Positions 52,724 to 61,898 of a DNA stretch of 64,000 bases are shown here, piece by piece. The translations under genes and the position numbers were made by a program. A model generated the notes under the pieces. That model was not told the DNA's origin. It did not search any database and saw only the letters and a program-made list of their open reading frames with translations. Origin of the DNA: Candidatus Obscuribacterales bacterium (GTDB lineage: Bacteria > Cyanobacteriota > Vampirovibrionia > Obscuribacterales > Obscuribacteraceae); NCBI GenBank assembly GCA_019752635.1, contig JAIELX010000002.1, positions 51,498 through 115,497 of the forward strand. Reading direction: 5' to 3'. Numbering within the stretch: the first letter of the stretch is position 1; every line of letters starts with the position of its first letter.

Positions 52724-54244
52724 CTAGTCTAGTTCCTGGTAATCCGGTGGAAGATTAGCATTGTAGATTCTGTAGAACAGATCTTTCAATCCTTCTTCAT
52801 GCCGTTTTGGTTTGGAACCCTGACAGATTTCAACCAGTCGCAACCAACTGATAGTCTTGAACTGATCAACTTCTTCCGGAATTTGTCCGCCACGCTCGGA
52901 TTCCATCACGCGCAATACGCGGTCGCACGGTAGGGCGTAGAATGCGTCGACGACTTCGGGATCGAAGTGGTTGTCGCGTCCCGAGTCGATAATTTCATAG
53001 ACCTTGACGATGTTCATTCTGTTTCGGTAGTGTCTGACCGATGTCAAAGCATCGAAGACGTCCGAGACCGTGATGACTCGAGCAAGGAATGGGATCTCGT
53101 GACCCTTTAGTCCGCGGTAGTAACCGGTTCCGTCCAGTTTCTCGTGGTGGCATGATGCAATGAACGGAACATGTGCGAGCCTGTTGGTAAACGGCAAATT
53201 AGAGAGAAGTTCGTAGGTTAGCCTTGCGTGGGTTTGCACGCAGGCATACTCCTCGGGCGTAAGTCTTCCGTTCTTCCAGAGAATTGCTTCCGGAACTCCG
53301 ATCTTTCCATAGTCGTGCATCATGGCTGCATAACGCAGCACGTCCTTCTCATCGTCGGAGATGGCCATTCCATCACCGATGGACAAGCTGTAACGAGTTA
53401 CGCGAATGGAGTGACCTGCTGTCAGTGGATCTCGTTTGTCGATAGTTTGAGCTAGTGTCTCTACTGTCTTATCAACAAAATGTTCGATCTCCGAATAGGC
53501 TTGAGCTTGTTCAATCAAGCCAGCGGCAACTGCTGCAAGTGCTTGCAGCCATTCCTCATCTTCTTGAGTGAATGTATTTACGTCTTTGTTCATTACCTCA
53601 AAGACGCCCAACACGGAGCCGTTGCGATTTTGCATCGGTACGCAAAGAATATTTTTTGTGTGATAGCCAGTGGACTTATCAACTTCAGGATCGAACCGAG
53701 GATCGCTGTATGCGTCCGGAATGTTGATCACTCTGCCTGTTCTTGCGCAAAGACTTACAACACTATTGCTGGAAAGCGGCACGCGAATTGTACGGTGTCC
53801 TTCCAGTCCCTGAGCGACTTGTGTCCAAAGTTCGCCGCGATGCACATCCAGTACGAAAACGCTGCAACGATCGCAACGGAGCATGCTAGCTGTTTCTCTA
53901 GTGATGACGTCCAGCATTGCATCGACTTTTCTCTCCGTGGTCATAGCTTTGACCACTCGGTAAAGTCCGGACAGCGGGCGCAACTTATCGAGTTCTTGTT
54001 GGGAACCAAGAAGTTTTATCTCACGCTCAATCAATCCGATTTCACGTTTACTAAGTTCGGACTCAAGTTTGCGAAGTGAATCTTCGCGATCTTTAAGCGT
54101 GGCTCCGCGGCTTTCGGCCTCGGGAGAATGCGCGTGTCCGCCGCATTCAAGTTTTTCCGGTTTGTCTGCGCTACTAGTGTCGTGGTTGCATACATCAACC
54201 GGAGTCGACTTCTTGCCCGCTTTCGCTGTATCACTCTTCGCCAT
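52724..54244 (-). CDS. GAF-HD-GYP protein, putative c-di-GMP phosphodiesterase
   Basis: The protein has 506 residues from ATG 54244 (gaggg nine bases upstream). A charged N-terminus with a short coiled coil (about 50-90) is followed by a GAF domain (about 100-245) and an HD-GYP domain with H310-D311 in MMHDYGKIG and HHEKLDGTGYYRGL (366-379), the complete motif for c-di-GMP hydrolysis. It is cytoplasmic and its activity would respond to a ligand of the GAF domain. It could oppose the PilZ-linked c-di-GMP output. The 314-bp region 54245-54558 upstream holds only promoter-like AT-rich sequence (TATAAT on the minus strand, 54326-54331) and a repeat fragment. Confidence 0.93.
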   Translation of the reverse strand: MAKSDTAKAGKKSTPVDVCNHDTSSADKPEKLECGGHAHSPEAESRGATLKDREDSLRKLESELSKREIGLIEREIKLLGSQQELDKLRPLSGLYRVVKAMTTERKVDAMLDVITRETASMLRCDRCSVFVLDVHRGELWTQVAQGLEGHRTIRVPLSSNSVVSLCARTGRVINIPDAYSDPRFDPEVDKSTGYHTKNILCVPMQNRNGSVLGVFEVMNKDVNTFTQEDEEWLQALAAVAAGLIEQAQAYSEIEHFVDKTVETLAQTIDKRDPLTAGHSIRVTRYSLSIGDGMAISDDEKDVLRYAAMMHDYGKIGVPEAILWKNGRLTPEEYACVQTHARLTYELLSNLPFTNRLAHVPFIASCHHEKLDGTGYYRGLKGHEIPFLARVITVSDVFDALTSVRHYRNRMNIVKVYEIIDSGRDNHFDPEVVDAFYALPCDRVLRVMESERGGQIPEEVDQFKTISWLRLVEICQGSKPKRHEEGLKDLFYRIYNANLPPDYQELD

Positions 54245-54503
54245 GAAAAGGGTTCCCTCTAAAATGCACACACGGCATGGCTACCCATCTAGTTATACCC
54301 AGATGAACCATAATTCACGATTGTAATTATAAATTCTCCGGTCAGGCGCTTCTGGTGCCGGAATCGCAAAACGCCGGGACTGTAGGCAATCGGCGGAAGA
54401 ATGATTCAGTATCAGCCGCTTGTCAAGCGCGCAGTTTAATAAGGACGGGCTGTTGTTCGCCTATTGACAACGTCTGGTTAGTGTCACCGTCGTTGATATG
54501 ATG

Positions 54504-54532
54504 AAGCGAAGCCTGAGCGGCCAGGAGCCGCA
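54504..54532. repeat. Dispersed fragment of the 103-bp repeat, inverted
   Basis: The stretch aagcgaagcctgagcggcc and the following aggagccg match the reverse complement of the tandem unit at 981-1236 with about three changes. It lies 27 bp beyond the lepB stop. Confidence 0.55.
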
Positions 54533-54558
54533 AATAGACAAGCGCGATCGCGCAGGAC

Positions 54559-55392
54559 CTAGTCCTGACCCGGCATCGTTTCCAAACTACGTGGATAGTC
54601 CGGAGCTTCCAGATGGCGCCAGAACAGTAACCAGGCTTTGCCGATTACGCGCTTTTGATCAAGAAATCCCCATACGTGGCTGTCTGCACTGTTGTTCCTA
54701 TTGTCACCCATCATGAAAAGGTGACCAGCCGGCACTACGATCTCTTCGTTGCGATCGCCGTAAGGTTTAATGAATCCATTCTCGGTACGACCGCCGATGT
54801 CGCCTAAAACATTCAAATCGTAACTCGGGGCTTCCTTCATATAGTCTGCTTCAGGCAGCAGAACATCGTTGACGAATACACCCAGCCCTTTGCGCACACG
54901 AATTCGGTCGAGAGGCAAGCCGATTACTCTCTTAATGTAAGCCGGTTCATTAGGTAGCAAAGGCAATCCGGTTAGACGACCGAAAACGGTCAAAGGATCA
55001 TTGCTTAAATCCTTTCCTCCCGGCATTTGAGTCGGTGGTGGATAAAAGACCAGTATGTCACCCCTGCTAATTGGTGCTCCCAAATGGCCCGAGACCTTCT
55101 CCACCAGAATTCTGTCATTGATCTGAAGGGTGGGTTCCATGGAGCTGGACGGAATGTATCGCGCTTCTGCCAGTCCCCAACGGATCAAGATCAGCAGACC
55201 GAGAGTTACTACAACAAGCTCAATAGTATCTTTGACTATGCTTCCGGCCGAACTTTTCTGTTTCGTGGTCTTCTTCACCGGCGGCGCTTCTGTGCCCTTG
55301 CCGTCTACAACAAGGTCGGCTGCGGGGGATGGCTCCGGCACCACGATCGACTGGTCGCTATCCGTTGCAGTTGCAGTGTCCTGAGGGTTCAT
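54559..55392 (-). CDS. lepB: Signal peptidase I, first of two paralogues
   Basis: The 277-residue protein has a cytoplasmic low-complexity N-terminus (1-50), one membrane segment (about 57-73) and the catalytic pair Ser84 in PSSSMEPTL and Lys154 in YIKRVIGLP, plus GDNRNNSADSHVWG. It cleaves signal peptides on the outer face of the inner membrane. The N-terminal extension of 50 residues is not in the second copy. It lies 68 bp after the paralogue on the same strand; the two share most of the catalytic domain, indicating tandem duplication. Confidence 0.95.
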   Translation of the reverse strand: MNPQDTATATDSDQSIVVPEPSPAADLVVDGKGTEAPPVKKTTKQKSSAGSIVKDTIELVVVTLGLLILIRWGLAEARYIPSSSMEPTLQINDRILVEKVSGHLGAPISRGDILVFYPPPTQMPGGKDLSNDPLTVFGRLTGLPLLPNEPAYIKRVIGLPLDRIRVRKGLGVFVNDVLLPEADYMKEAPSYDLNVLGDIGGRTENGFIKPYGDRNEEIVVPAGHLFMMGDNRNNSADSHVWGFLDQKRVIGKAWLLFWRHLEAPDYPRSLETMPGQD

Positions 55393-55460
55393 TCGTCACG
55401 TCGTTTGTGTGGGCAGCTTCCTGCCAGGGTGAGTTTCCATTATAACAATCCCCATTTGCC

Positions 55461-56183
55461 CTAGAACACGGTTTGATGAATTAGATCGTATTCCGGCGGA
55501 TGCAGGTGCCTCCAGAAGACCAGGCACGCTCTGCCGATGATCCGATTTTGATCGAGAAAGCCCCACATGTGGCTGTCTTGACTGTTGTTGCGATTGTCAC
55601 CCATCATGAACACATGCCCCTGCGGTACGACGATGGGCTTCGCCGCGCTGCTGGCGTCCATCACCGGTCGTCCGGGGTACGGCTGTCTGCCTGTCGTGCC
55701 TATGTCTCCCAGTACATTCAAGTCGTAATTGGGCTTCTCTTTAATGTAGTCTTCGTTCAACAGTCGACCATTGATATACACGCCGACGCCGCGAACAACC
55801 TGGATCGTATCGCCCGGCAGACCGACTACTCGTTTGATGAATGCAGGTTCGGTCGGAAAGATGGGCAATCCGGTCAGCCTCCCGAGAATGTGACCTGGAT
55901 CATTAGCTAGATCACGACCGCCATTTTCAGACGGAGGCGGATAGAAAACCACTATGTCTCCGCGCGAGAGCGGTTTGTGCAGGTGTCCGGAAACTTTCTC
56001 GACTAGAATGCGATCTTCGATTTGCAGAGTCGGCTCCATCGAACTGGACGGAATATATCGCGCCTCGGCCAGCAACCAGCGTATTCCGATCAGCATAACC
56101 AGGACAATCAGGAATAGCTCGGCGACCTCGCGCACAAAGTGCCAAGCCGAATTGCTCTTTTTTGTCTGGGTGTTTTCGGTCAT
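55461..56183 (-). CDS. lepB: Signal peptidase I, second paralogue
   Basis: The product has 240 residues from ATG 56183; a longer frame to 56255 starts at TTG and lacks family sequence. One membrane segment (about 19-36) precedes Ser48 in PSSSMEPTL and Lys117 in FIKRVVGLP, followed by GDNRNNSQDSHMWGFLD. All catalytic boxes are intact, so both copies should be active. It differs from the first mainly in the N-terminus and in a loop around TTGRQPYPGRPVMD. It follows gcvPA by 83 bp. Confidence 0.93.
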   Translation of the reverse strand: MTENTQTKKSNSAWHFVREVAELFLIVLVMLIGIRWLLAEARYIPSSSMEPTLQIEDRILVEKVSGHLHKPLSRGDIVVFYPPPSENGGRDLANDPGHILGRLTGLPIFPTEPAFIKRVVGLPGDTIQVVRGVGVYINGRLLNEDYIKEKPNYDLNVLGDIGTTGRQPYPGRPVMDASSAAKPIVVPQGHVFMMGDNRNNSQDSHMWGFLDQNRIIGRACLVFWRHLHPPEYDLIHQTVF

Positions 56184-56266
56184 GTCGAAAAGGAACTCCG
56201 TAGTTGCTTGCCGTGCACCGGATATGGTGCAGGCTGCCGGTGGAGCAACCTGCAATCCTGAATGGT

Positions 56267-57670
56267 CTAACGACAGCCCACTGGCTGAGACTCGGACCGG
56301 GACAGTTCGCTCGTGATGCGGCGCAAGACGTCGGCATAGTGTTCCAGTTCTGATGGCGAGTTCACTTCTGTAACCGAGACGATGAAGGCGTTCTTCATGT
56401 TGCCGTGTGTACGCTCAGGCGAGAAGCCGCCCAGAATGCCGTTGGCCTTGAGTGCATCCAAAACCTCCGCGGCGGAGCGATCGGTTTCGATGACGAATTC
56501 GTTGACGAACGGGCGGTCGAATTTGAGCCTCACGCCAGGAATGCTCTTGAACAGATCCGCCAAAACGTGTGCGCGTTGCAACCCGGTCTCGGCCAATTGG
56601 TGTAGCCCCTTTGGACCGACCAGGGTCAAATAGACCAGCATGGTCAGAGCGTTAAGTGCCTGGTTTGTGCAAATGTTTGATGTTGCGCGGGACCGGCGAA
56701 TGTGTTGTTCGCGAGTTTGCAAAGTCAAAGTAAACGCTTGTTGTCCGCGATTGTCCACGGTTAGGCCGCATAGTCTTCCCGGCAACTGACGTATGAACTG
56801 ACTGCGAGTTGCCATAAATCCGGCGGAAGGTCCGCCGTAGGACAAGTTGTTGCCGCATTGCTGAGCGTCTCCCACCACAATGTCGGCGCCGAACTTGCCG
56901 GGTGGCTCAAGCAGCGCCAAGTTGATCGGATCGGCCACGACAATCAATAACGATCCATTCTTATGAGCGGCCTCGGCCAATTCGCCCAGTTCTTCCAGGC
57001 AGCCGAACAAATTGGGATATTGAACAATAACGCCGGCGACATCCGGTGTCAGATTCATTTGTTTTACGTCTAGCGTACCTTCCGGTGTAGCCAGCATTTC
57101 GCAGCTCAAGCCACATGTTTCCAGATAAGTCTTTGTCACTGCGGCGTATTCAGGATTGCAACTTTCAGCCATTACAAGTTTATTACGCTCAGTTACGCGT
57201 CCAGCCATTAATGCGGCTTCTGCGCATGCAGTCGGACCATCGTAAATCGACGCGTTAGCTACGTCCATGTCCGTCAACAAACAAATTGCTGTTTGAAATT
57301 CGTAGATGACTTGCAATGTTCCTTGCGCTACTTCCGGCTGATAAGGCGTGTAGGCTGTCGCGAACTCCGAACGGGAGACGATGGACCCGACCGATGCCGG
57401 CACAAATCGACGATTCCAGCCTGCTCCAAGAAAGGAAACCTGGCGCGATGCGGGCAAATTCTTGTCAGCCAGTTTGCGAACGTACTCAGTCAACTCAAGC
57501 TCGTTCAAACCTGCAGGAATATTGAGCTCTTTAACTCGAATTTCGCTGGGGACGTGTGATACCAGGTCTTCGAAAGATTTGACACCGATAGACTTGAGCA
57601 TTTGCTCTCGGTCTTCGCTGGTATGAGGAAGGTAAGGGAAGCTTGTCTTGCTATCCTGCTCGTTATTCAT
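56267..57670 (-). CDS. gcvPA: Glycine dehydrogenase (decarboxylating) subunit 1
   Basis: GcvPA with GcvPB forms the PLP-dependent P-protein of the glycine cleavage system, releasing CO2 and passing an aminomethyl group to lipoyl-GcvH. The 467-residue protein shows FPYLPHTSEDREQML, FLGAGWNRRFVPASV, AYTPYQPEVAQGTLQ, NASIYDGPTACAEAALMA and SYGGPSAGFMATR, the standard subunit 1 pattern; the PLP lysine is on subunit 2. gcvPB, gcvH and gcvT are not in the window. The lipoyl-transfer gene at 12.7-13.5 kb serves the same pathway. Confidence 0.95.
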   Translation of the reverse strand: MNNEQDSKTSFPYLPHTSEDREQMLKSIGVKSFEDLVSHVPSEIRVKELNIPAGLNELELTEYVRKLADKNLPASRQVSFLGAGWNRRFVPASVGSIVSRSEFATAYTPYQPEVAQGTLQVIYEFQTAICLLTDMDVANASIYDGPTACAEAALMAGRVTERNKLVMAESCNPEYAAVTKTYLETCGLSCEMLATPEGTLDVKQMNLTPDVAGVIVQYPNLFGCLEELGELAEAAHKNGSLLIVVADPINLALLEPPGKFGADIVVGDAQQCGNNLSYGGPSAGFMATRSQFIRQLPGRLCGLTVDNRGQQAFTLTLQTREQHIRRSRATSNICTNQALNALTMLVYLTLVGPKGLHQLAETGLQRAHVLADLFKSIPGVRLKFDRPFVNEFVIETDRSAAEVLDALKANGILGGFSPERTHGNMKNAFIVSVTEVNSPSELEHYADVLRRITSELSRSESQPVGCR

Positions 57671-58130
57671 GTATTAACAGCCACCGTAGACAGTTCACGT
57701 GATGTTCGCCTGAGATGGCAATTTATCATGCTGGCGTGCGCGCTGCGTGATCGCGGCTTGAGCTGCGCCCCTGCTCGCATAAATTCTTTGTAAGCGCGCA
57801 TTAATCTCCTGTCGCGGTCTGCTGGAACCTGTTGCTGTAAGCATATAGAGGTGCGCCTCTTCGGCTGCTCTTGATCACCGCGGTTGCTTTCTCTTTTGTT
57901 TTCTTAATGAAATTGCCGGTGCGCCGGCGGCAGGCAGGGGCAGTCCGTCATCGCGGCGTGAAGACAATGAGGCTACTCAAGTGGCGGCGGAACACGCCGC
58001 GAGCTGCGCTTTAGCTGAGCTTGCCTTGTTAGCGGACGGAGCCGTCCCGGTCTACAATGTTCTAAAGCGGTTGGACCTAAGGACCTGGTTTGACCGATCG
58101 GTGCGATTAATTCTCAGACAGGAAGTCCTC
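57671..58130. other. 460-bp region between gcvPA and pth
   Basis: I see no supported gene. The two starts diverge here, so promoters for both must lie within it. A GC-rich stretch (57915-58040) keeps the pth frame open upstream of the true start, which explains a longer frame from 57981; it has no ribosome site or family sequence. No RNA gene signature is recognisable. Confidence 0.45.
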
Positions 58131-58772
58131 ATGACTATCAAGCTGGTAGCCGGGCTTGGCAATCCCGATCTCAAGTACAAAATGACCCGCCACAACGCCG
58201 GATTCAAGCTGGCGGACTGTGTCGCCACTAAATATGGTGCTGAGTTTCGCAACAATTCCGCGCTTCAGGGTGCGGTCGCGAAAGCGAAGGCGGGCAAAAA
58301 CGATCTCGTGGTTCTCAAGCCGCATACCTATATGAATTTGTCCGGTCGTTCAGTGCAGGCAGTGCTTCAATGGTTCAAGATTGATAGTGCCGATATGTTG
58401 GTGGCGCACGACGATGTCTCGTTGCCACTCGGTGTCATCAGGTTTCAACGTGGTGGCGGTGCCGGTGGTCAACATGGCGTCGAGTCGATTCTCGCCACCA
58501 TTCCCGGCAAGTCATTCGATCGGCTAAAGATAGGCGTAGGACCGGATCCCGGCGGCGCACGCCGCGCAGATTATGTTCTCTCTTCGCCACCACCGGAAGA
58601 TTTAGCGTTATATGCGGACGTAATCGCAAGAGCCGCAGAAGGTGTGGAGTTGTGGATACGTGATGGCATAACGTTGGCTATGAATCGGTACAACGGCATG
58701 AATCTGCGAGTCGAAAAATCAAGCACCGACGCTGCTTTTAGCGGACAGATCGAGACAAAAAAAACCGATTAA
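58131..58772 (+). CDS. pth: Peptidyl-tRNA hydrolase
   Basis: Pth releases tRNA from prematurely dropped peptidyl-tRNA. The 213-residue protein opens MTIKLVAGLGNPDLKYKMTRHNAGF with catalytic His21 and Asn11, then KPHTYMNLSGRSV, HDDVSLPLGVIRFQRGGGAGGQHGVESI and FDRLKIGVG, all standard. ATG 58131 has an aggaag site seven bases upstream and matches family starts. The last 25 residues are a variable tail. It lies upstream of the respiratory operon with a 339-bp gap. Confidence 0.95.
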   Translation: MTIKLVAGLGNPDLKYKMTRHNAGFKLADCVATKYGAEFRNNSALQGAVAKAKAGKNDLVVLKPHTYMNLSGRSVQAVLQWFKIDSADMLVAHDDVSLPLGVIRFQRGGGAGGQHGVESILATIPGKSFDRLKIGVGPDPGGARRADYVLSSPPPEDLALYADVIARAAEGVELWIRDGITLAMNRYNGMNLRVEKSSTDAAFSGQIETKKTD

Positions 58773-59111
58773 AGGAAACATATTTTGGCGCTTGCGACTT
58801 TGACAACCGTGAGTGCTATAAACATAGTCAACGCAAGGCCAGGCGGGCGTTACGCTTTGTATCGCGAAAATGGTCTCTTCAACTGTAAGCCATTTGCCGC
58901 GCTGCAATAATTGGCGTGATTTCAAAGGAAGAACCTTAGGAATAGTTCAGCATTTAACCAGGCTGCATAACTTGAACGGCATCCACAACTGCATTCACAG
59001 TCAATTCGAATTACTCGAGGCGTCTTCGTCTTCCTTGTCGCGAGTACTTGGTTACTGCTCGGAACGCGTAGTTGATGTCCGTATTCGCATATCCAACTCA
59101 GGGGTTAGCTC
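58773..59111. other. 339-bp leader region of the respiratory operon
   Basis: No protein gene is supported; an 82-codon frame at 58870-59118 runs into ccoN and has no ribosome site. TTGACA followed by TATAAA occurs near 58800-58820, but with a spacer too short for a standard promoter. The region should contain the control signals for the oxidase/bc operon; I find no FNR-type TTGAT-N4-ATCAA box. Confidence 0.4.
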
Positions 59112-60500
59112 ATGTTAGTTGACAGGCTTTTAAGCGACAGGGAAGGAAGCGCTGCGCGCAACTTCATTATGTCCGCCATGTTTTGGTCCATCATCGGGAT
59201 GGGGGCCGGGCTACTGGCGGCATTGGAGTTCTCTTTCCCGGATCTGGTGCACAACGTGCCTCAGCTCTCGATGCCTCACTTACGTATGATTCACGTGAAC
59301 GGTGTGGCTCTTGGCTGGCTATCGATGGGCTACGTAGGCGTCATGTTCTACATGATTCCGTCACTTACTAAATCGAAGTTGTGGAGCGAAAGGCTCGGTA
59401 ACTTCACTTGTTGGGCTTGGAACGCCGTAATGGTTGGAGCCCTTTGCACATTGCCGAACGGCTTCACCGAAGGTCGCGAGTACGCGGAGCTGGGAGCGGT
59501 TCTTGACACTGTCGTCACTGTCGGTCTGATCTGCGTCGCTCTGAACGCATACATGACTGTGGTTAACAGGAAAGTCAAGAAGCTCTACGTCTCGCTGTGG
59601 TACTTCCTCGGCGCTCTCTTCTGGTTCCCGTTGGTATGGATCATCGGGCAGCGTACTTTCGTCGCGTTGCCGGGTCTCAACGACGCCATCGTCGGCTGGT
59701 TCTACGGACACAACATTCTAGGCATGTGGTTCACCACTGTTGGTGTCGGCATGATGTACTACCTCTTGCCACGACTGACCAATAACCCGCTTTACAGCCA
59801 CGGTCTGTCGATGTTGGGCTTCTGGGGGATTGCGCTCTTCTATGCGCCGACCGGCACCCACCACATTCTGCAATCGCCGGTTCCTGAGTGGCTGAAAGCA
59901 ATTGCTGTTATTTCGTCGATCTTCTTGCTCGTGCCGGTAATGACCGTGCTCACCAACTTCTTCATGACAATGAAGGGTAAGTGGCAGATGATGGTTACCG
60001 ACCTGCCGTTAAGATTCACAATCACATCTTCAATCTTCTACTTCATCACCTGCACCCAGGGACCGTTCCAGGCAACACGCTGGGTAAACTGGTATCTGCA
60101 CTTCACGCAGTGGGTTGTAGGACACGCTCACCTGGCATTGTTGGGCACCTTCTCCTTTATAACAACTGCGGCCATCTATTATGGATTGCCGAAATTGACC
60201 GGTCGCGAATTCTACAGTCAGGGATTGATTCGCGCTCACTACTGGTTGAAGACGCTTGGTTTCGGATTGATGATGTCTTCGCTAACCATTGCCGGGCTGG
60301 TTCAGTCCGCCGGTTGGCACCACGCTATACCTTTTGATATCTGGAGCATCGAGCTTCAGCCTTACTGGGTGCTGCGTTCGATCTCCGGCATCATGATCTT
60401 CCTGGGCCAGTGCTTGTTCTTCTACAACATCTGGAAATCTCTCTACTCTAAAGAAGCAAAAGCAGCTGCCATAGTTAAGGCTGCGGAGGTTAAGGCATAA
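59112..60500 (+). CDS. ccoN: cbb3-type cytochrome oxidase subunit I
   Basis: The 462-residue protein has about 12 membrane helices and the haem-copper ligands: His in MIHVNGVALGW (low-spin haem), His in WFYGHNILGMWF (CuB), HH in GTHHILQSPVPEW (CuB) and two His in FTQWVVGHAHLA (high- and low-spin haem). The Tyr in LFYAPTGTHH lies where cbb3 oxidases have their cross-linked Tyr, and the Glu typical of nitric-oxide reductase is not apparent, so oxygen reduction is likely. ATG 59112 has agggg seven bases upstream. It heads an operon and overlaps the next gene by one base (TAATG). Confidence 0.9.
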   Translation: MLVDRLLSDREGSAARNFIMSAMFWSIIGMGAGLLAALEFSFPDLVHNVPQLSMPHLRMIHVNGVALGWLSMGYVGVMFYMIPSLTKSKLWSERLGNFTCWAWNAVMVGALCTLPNGFTEGREYAELGAVLDTVVTVGLICVALNAYMTVVNRKVKKLYVSLWYFLGALFWFPLVWIIGQRTFVALPGLNDAIVGWFYGHNILGMWFTTVGVGMMYYLLPRLTNNPLYSHGLSMLGFWGIALFYAPTGTHHILQSPVPEWLKAIAVISSIFLLVPVMTVLTNFFMTMKGKWQMMVTDLPLRFTITSSIFYFITCTQGPFQATRWVNWYLHFTQWVVGHAHLALLGTFSFITTAAIYYGLPKLTGREFYSQGLIRAHYWLKTLGFGLMMSSLTIAGLVQSAGWHHAIPFDIWSIELQPYWVLRSISGIMIFLGQCLFFYNIWKSLYSKEAKAAAIVKAAEVKA

Positions 60501-61627
60501 TGAAAGGGTACCGCCTGGGCGCTACAGGCATTATCGTCACTTTCTTCGCGATCATCACCGCAACGGTGCTACTGCCGATGGTGCTGTTCAATCCGAAGCC
60601 ATCCGGCCACGGCAACGCCTACAAAGACACTCCGGAAGCAACGGTAGCTGATCCCGGTCGCGGAAGACAGATCTATGTTCGCGAAGGTTGCGTCTACTGC
60701 CACACCCAGTTCACGCGTTTACAAGACCGTGGTTACGGACCACTGGTTAAAGCTGGCGATTACGTTTACGAAACGCCTCACCAGCTCGGTACCGCAAGAA
60801 CCGGTCCCGACCTTACTAATGAAGGCGGCAAGTTTCCGTCTGAATGGCAGAAGGCTCACCTTGTTCAGCCGCGCTCCGTCAAGCCCGGATCGATCATGCC
60901 GAGCTTCAGCTATTTGAGCGACAACGACATGAATGACCTGGTCGCTTACATTCAAACCCTCGGTAACAATCGTCCGGTTAAGCACTATGTTGAAGCGCCG
61001 GAAGAGTACCAAGCCTACCTGGCTCGAAAGAAAGTCGACACCAATTCCGATGCTGCAGCAAACGGCGGTCGCGGTATTTATACCCAGAACTGTGCTGCTT
61101 GCCACGGTTTGGATGGTCGGGGCAACGGACCGAACTCCATTTCGCTGGAGAAGAAGCCTGCCAACTTTACTCGCGCGTTCTACAAGCAGTATCCCGATGA
61201 AATGTGGTTCTACCGCGTAAGAGAAGGTGTACCCGGTACACGTATGCCGCGCTTCGGTCTTACTCTGAGCGAAGAACAAATGTGGTACCTGGTCGCCTAC
61301 TTGAAGACACTGCCGAAAGATGAAGAAGTAGTTGTCGATAGCGTTGATCAGGTCAACAAGATTACTCCTACACATCTGCCACGCTTGTCCGGTCAGGTTT
61401 ATGAACCGGCTACCGGTGGTGGCGGCCATGGCGGCGGCGCAAGCGGCGGTCATGAGCACCAGACGTTGCCTCCTGAACAACAAGAGCCAGCTCTTGACGC
61501 TCAGAACAGTGTTTGGAAGCCCCCGGCTCCGACTCCGAAGACCGGTGGTGGCGAGCATGGAGCCGCTTCTGATGCGACTTCCACGGGTACTTCGACTGGC
61601 ACCGCACCCGGTGCCGGTGGCCACTAA
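60500..61627 (+). CDS. CcoO-like cytochrome c fused to a second haem-c domain
   Basis: The 375-residue protein starts with one membrane anchor (about 9-30), then a CcoO-type domain: GRGRQIYVREGCVYCHTQ, GDYVYETPHQLGTARTGPDL and PGSIMPSF (axial Met). A second cytochrome c domain follows with CAACH and GTRMPRFG, as in CcoP. The final 80 residues are Gly/His/Thr/Pro-rich and probably disordered. It joins the roles of CcoO and part of CcoP and would pass electrons to CcoN outside the membrane. No separate ccoP is present. The ATG overlaps the ccoN stop. Confidence 0.87.
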   Translation: MKGYRLGATGIIVTFFAIITATVLLPMVLFNPKPSGHGNAYKDTPEATVADPGRGRQIYVREGCVYCHTQFTRLQDRGYGPLVKAGDYVYETPHQLGTARTGPDLTNEGGKFPSEWQKAHLVQPRSVKPGSIMPSFSYLSDNDMNDLVAYIQTLGNNRPVKHYVEAPEEYQAYLARKKVDTNSDAAANGGRGIYTQNCAACHGLDGRGNGPNSISLEKKPANFTRAFYKQYPDEMWFYRVREGVPGTRMPRFGLTLSEEQMWYLVAYLKTLPKDEEVVVDSVDQVNKITPTHLPRLSGQVYEPATGGGGHGGGASGGHEHQTLPPEQQEPALDAQNSVWKPPAPTPKTGGGEHGAASDATSTGTSTGTAPGAGGH

Positions 61628-61641
61628 GGAGGAAGCAAGCT

Positions 61642-61887
61642 ATGTGTCCAAACTGCATTTTGAATCAAGCCGGATTATCATCCGGGGTCTATGTGGCCTA
61701 CGCAGTTTGTCTGATCTTCTTCATCGTGGCACTACTAGCGATGCGGTGGGCCTTTGCAAACGGTGAGTTTGAAGACATGGAAGGCTCGAAGTTCGACATG
61801 ATGGATGATGAACCGGTCAGCAATCGGATCGAAGAAGCGAAGGCAAGAGTAGAAATGTCGCGGGCCCGTGCCGCGGAAATTAAGTGA
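61642..61887 (+). CDS. Small membrane protein, CcoS-like, with N-terminal CxxC
   Basis: The 81-residue protein starts MCPNC, has one membrane helix (about 15-36) and then WAFANGEFEDMEGSKFDMMDDE, which resembles the WA.ksGQFdDle....iLfdDE segment of CcoS/FixS oxidase-assembly proteins. CcoS helps insert copper into cbb3 oxidases; the CPNC pair is an extra possible metal or redox site. A charged helix ends the protein. An aaggagg site nine bases upstream fixes ATG 61642. It sits between the cytochrome c gene and another small membrane protein. Confidence 0.7.
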   Translation: MCPNCILNQAGLSSGVYVAYAVCLIFFIVALLAMRWAFANGEFEDMEGSKFDMMDDEPVSNRIEEAKARVEMSRARAAEIK

Positions 61888-61898
61888 GGTAACGGCTC

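Noticed and set aside
58870..59118. 82-codon frame running into ccoN
   Set aside because: No ribosome site; ends inside the ccoN start region.
59112..60500. Reading ccoN as a nitric-oxide reductase subunit
   Set aside because: The Tyr of cbb3 oxidases is present and the neighbours are CcoO-, CcoS- and bc-type genes rather than NorC.
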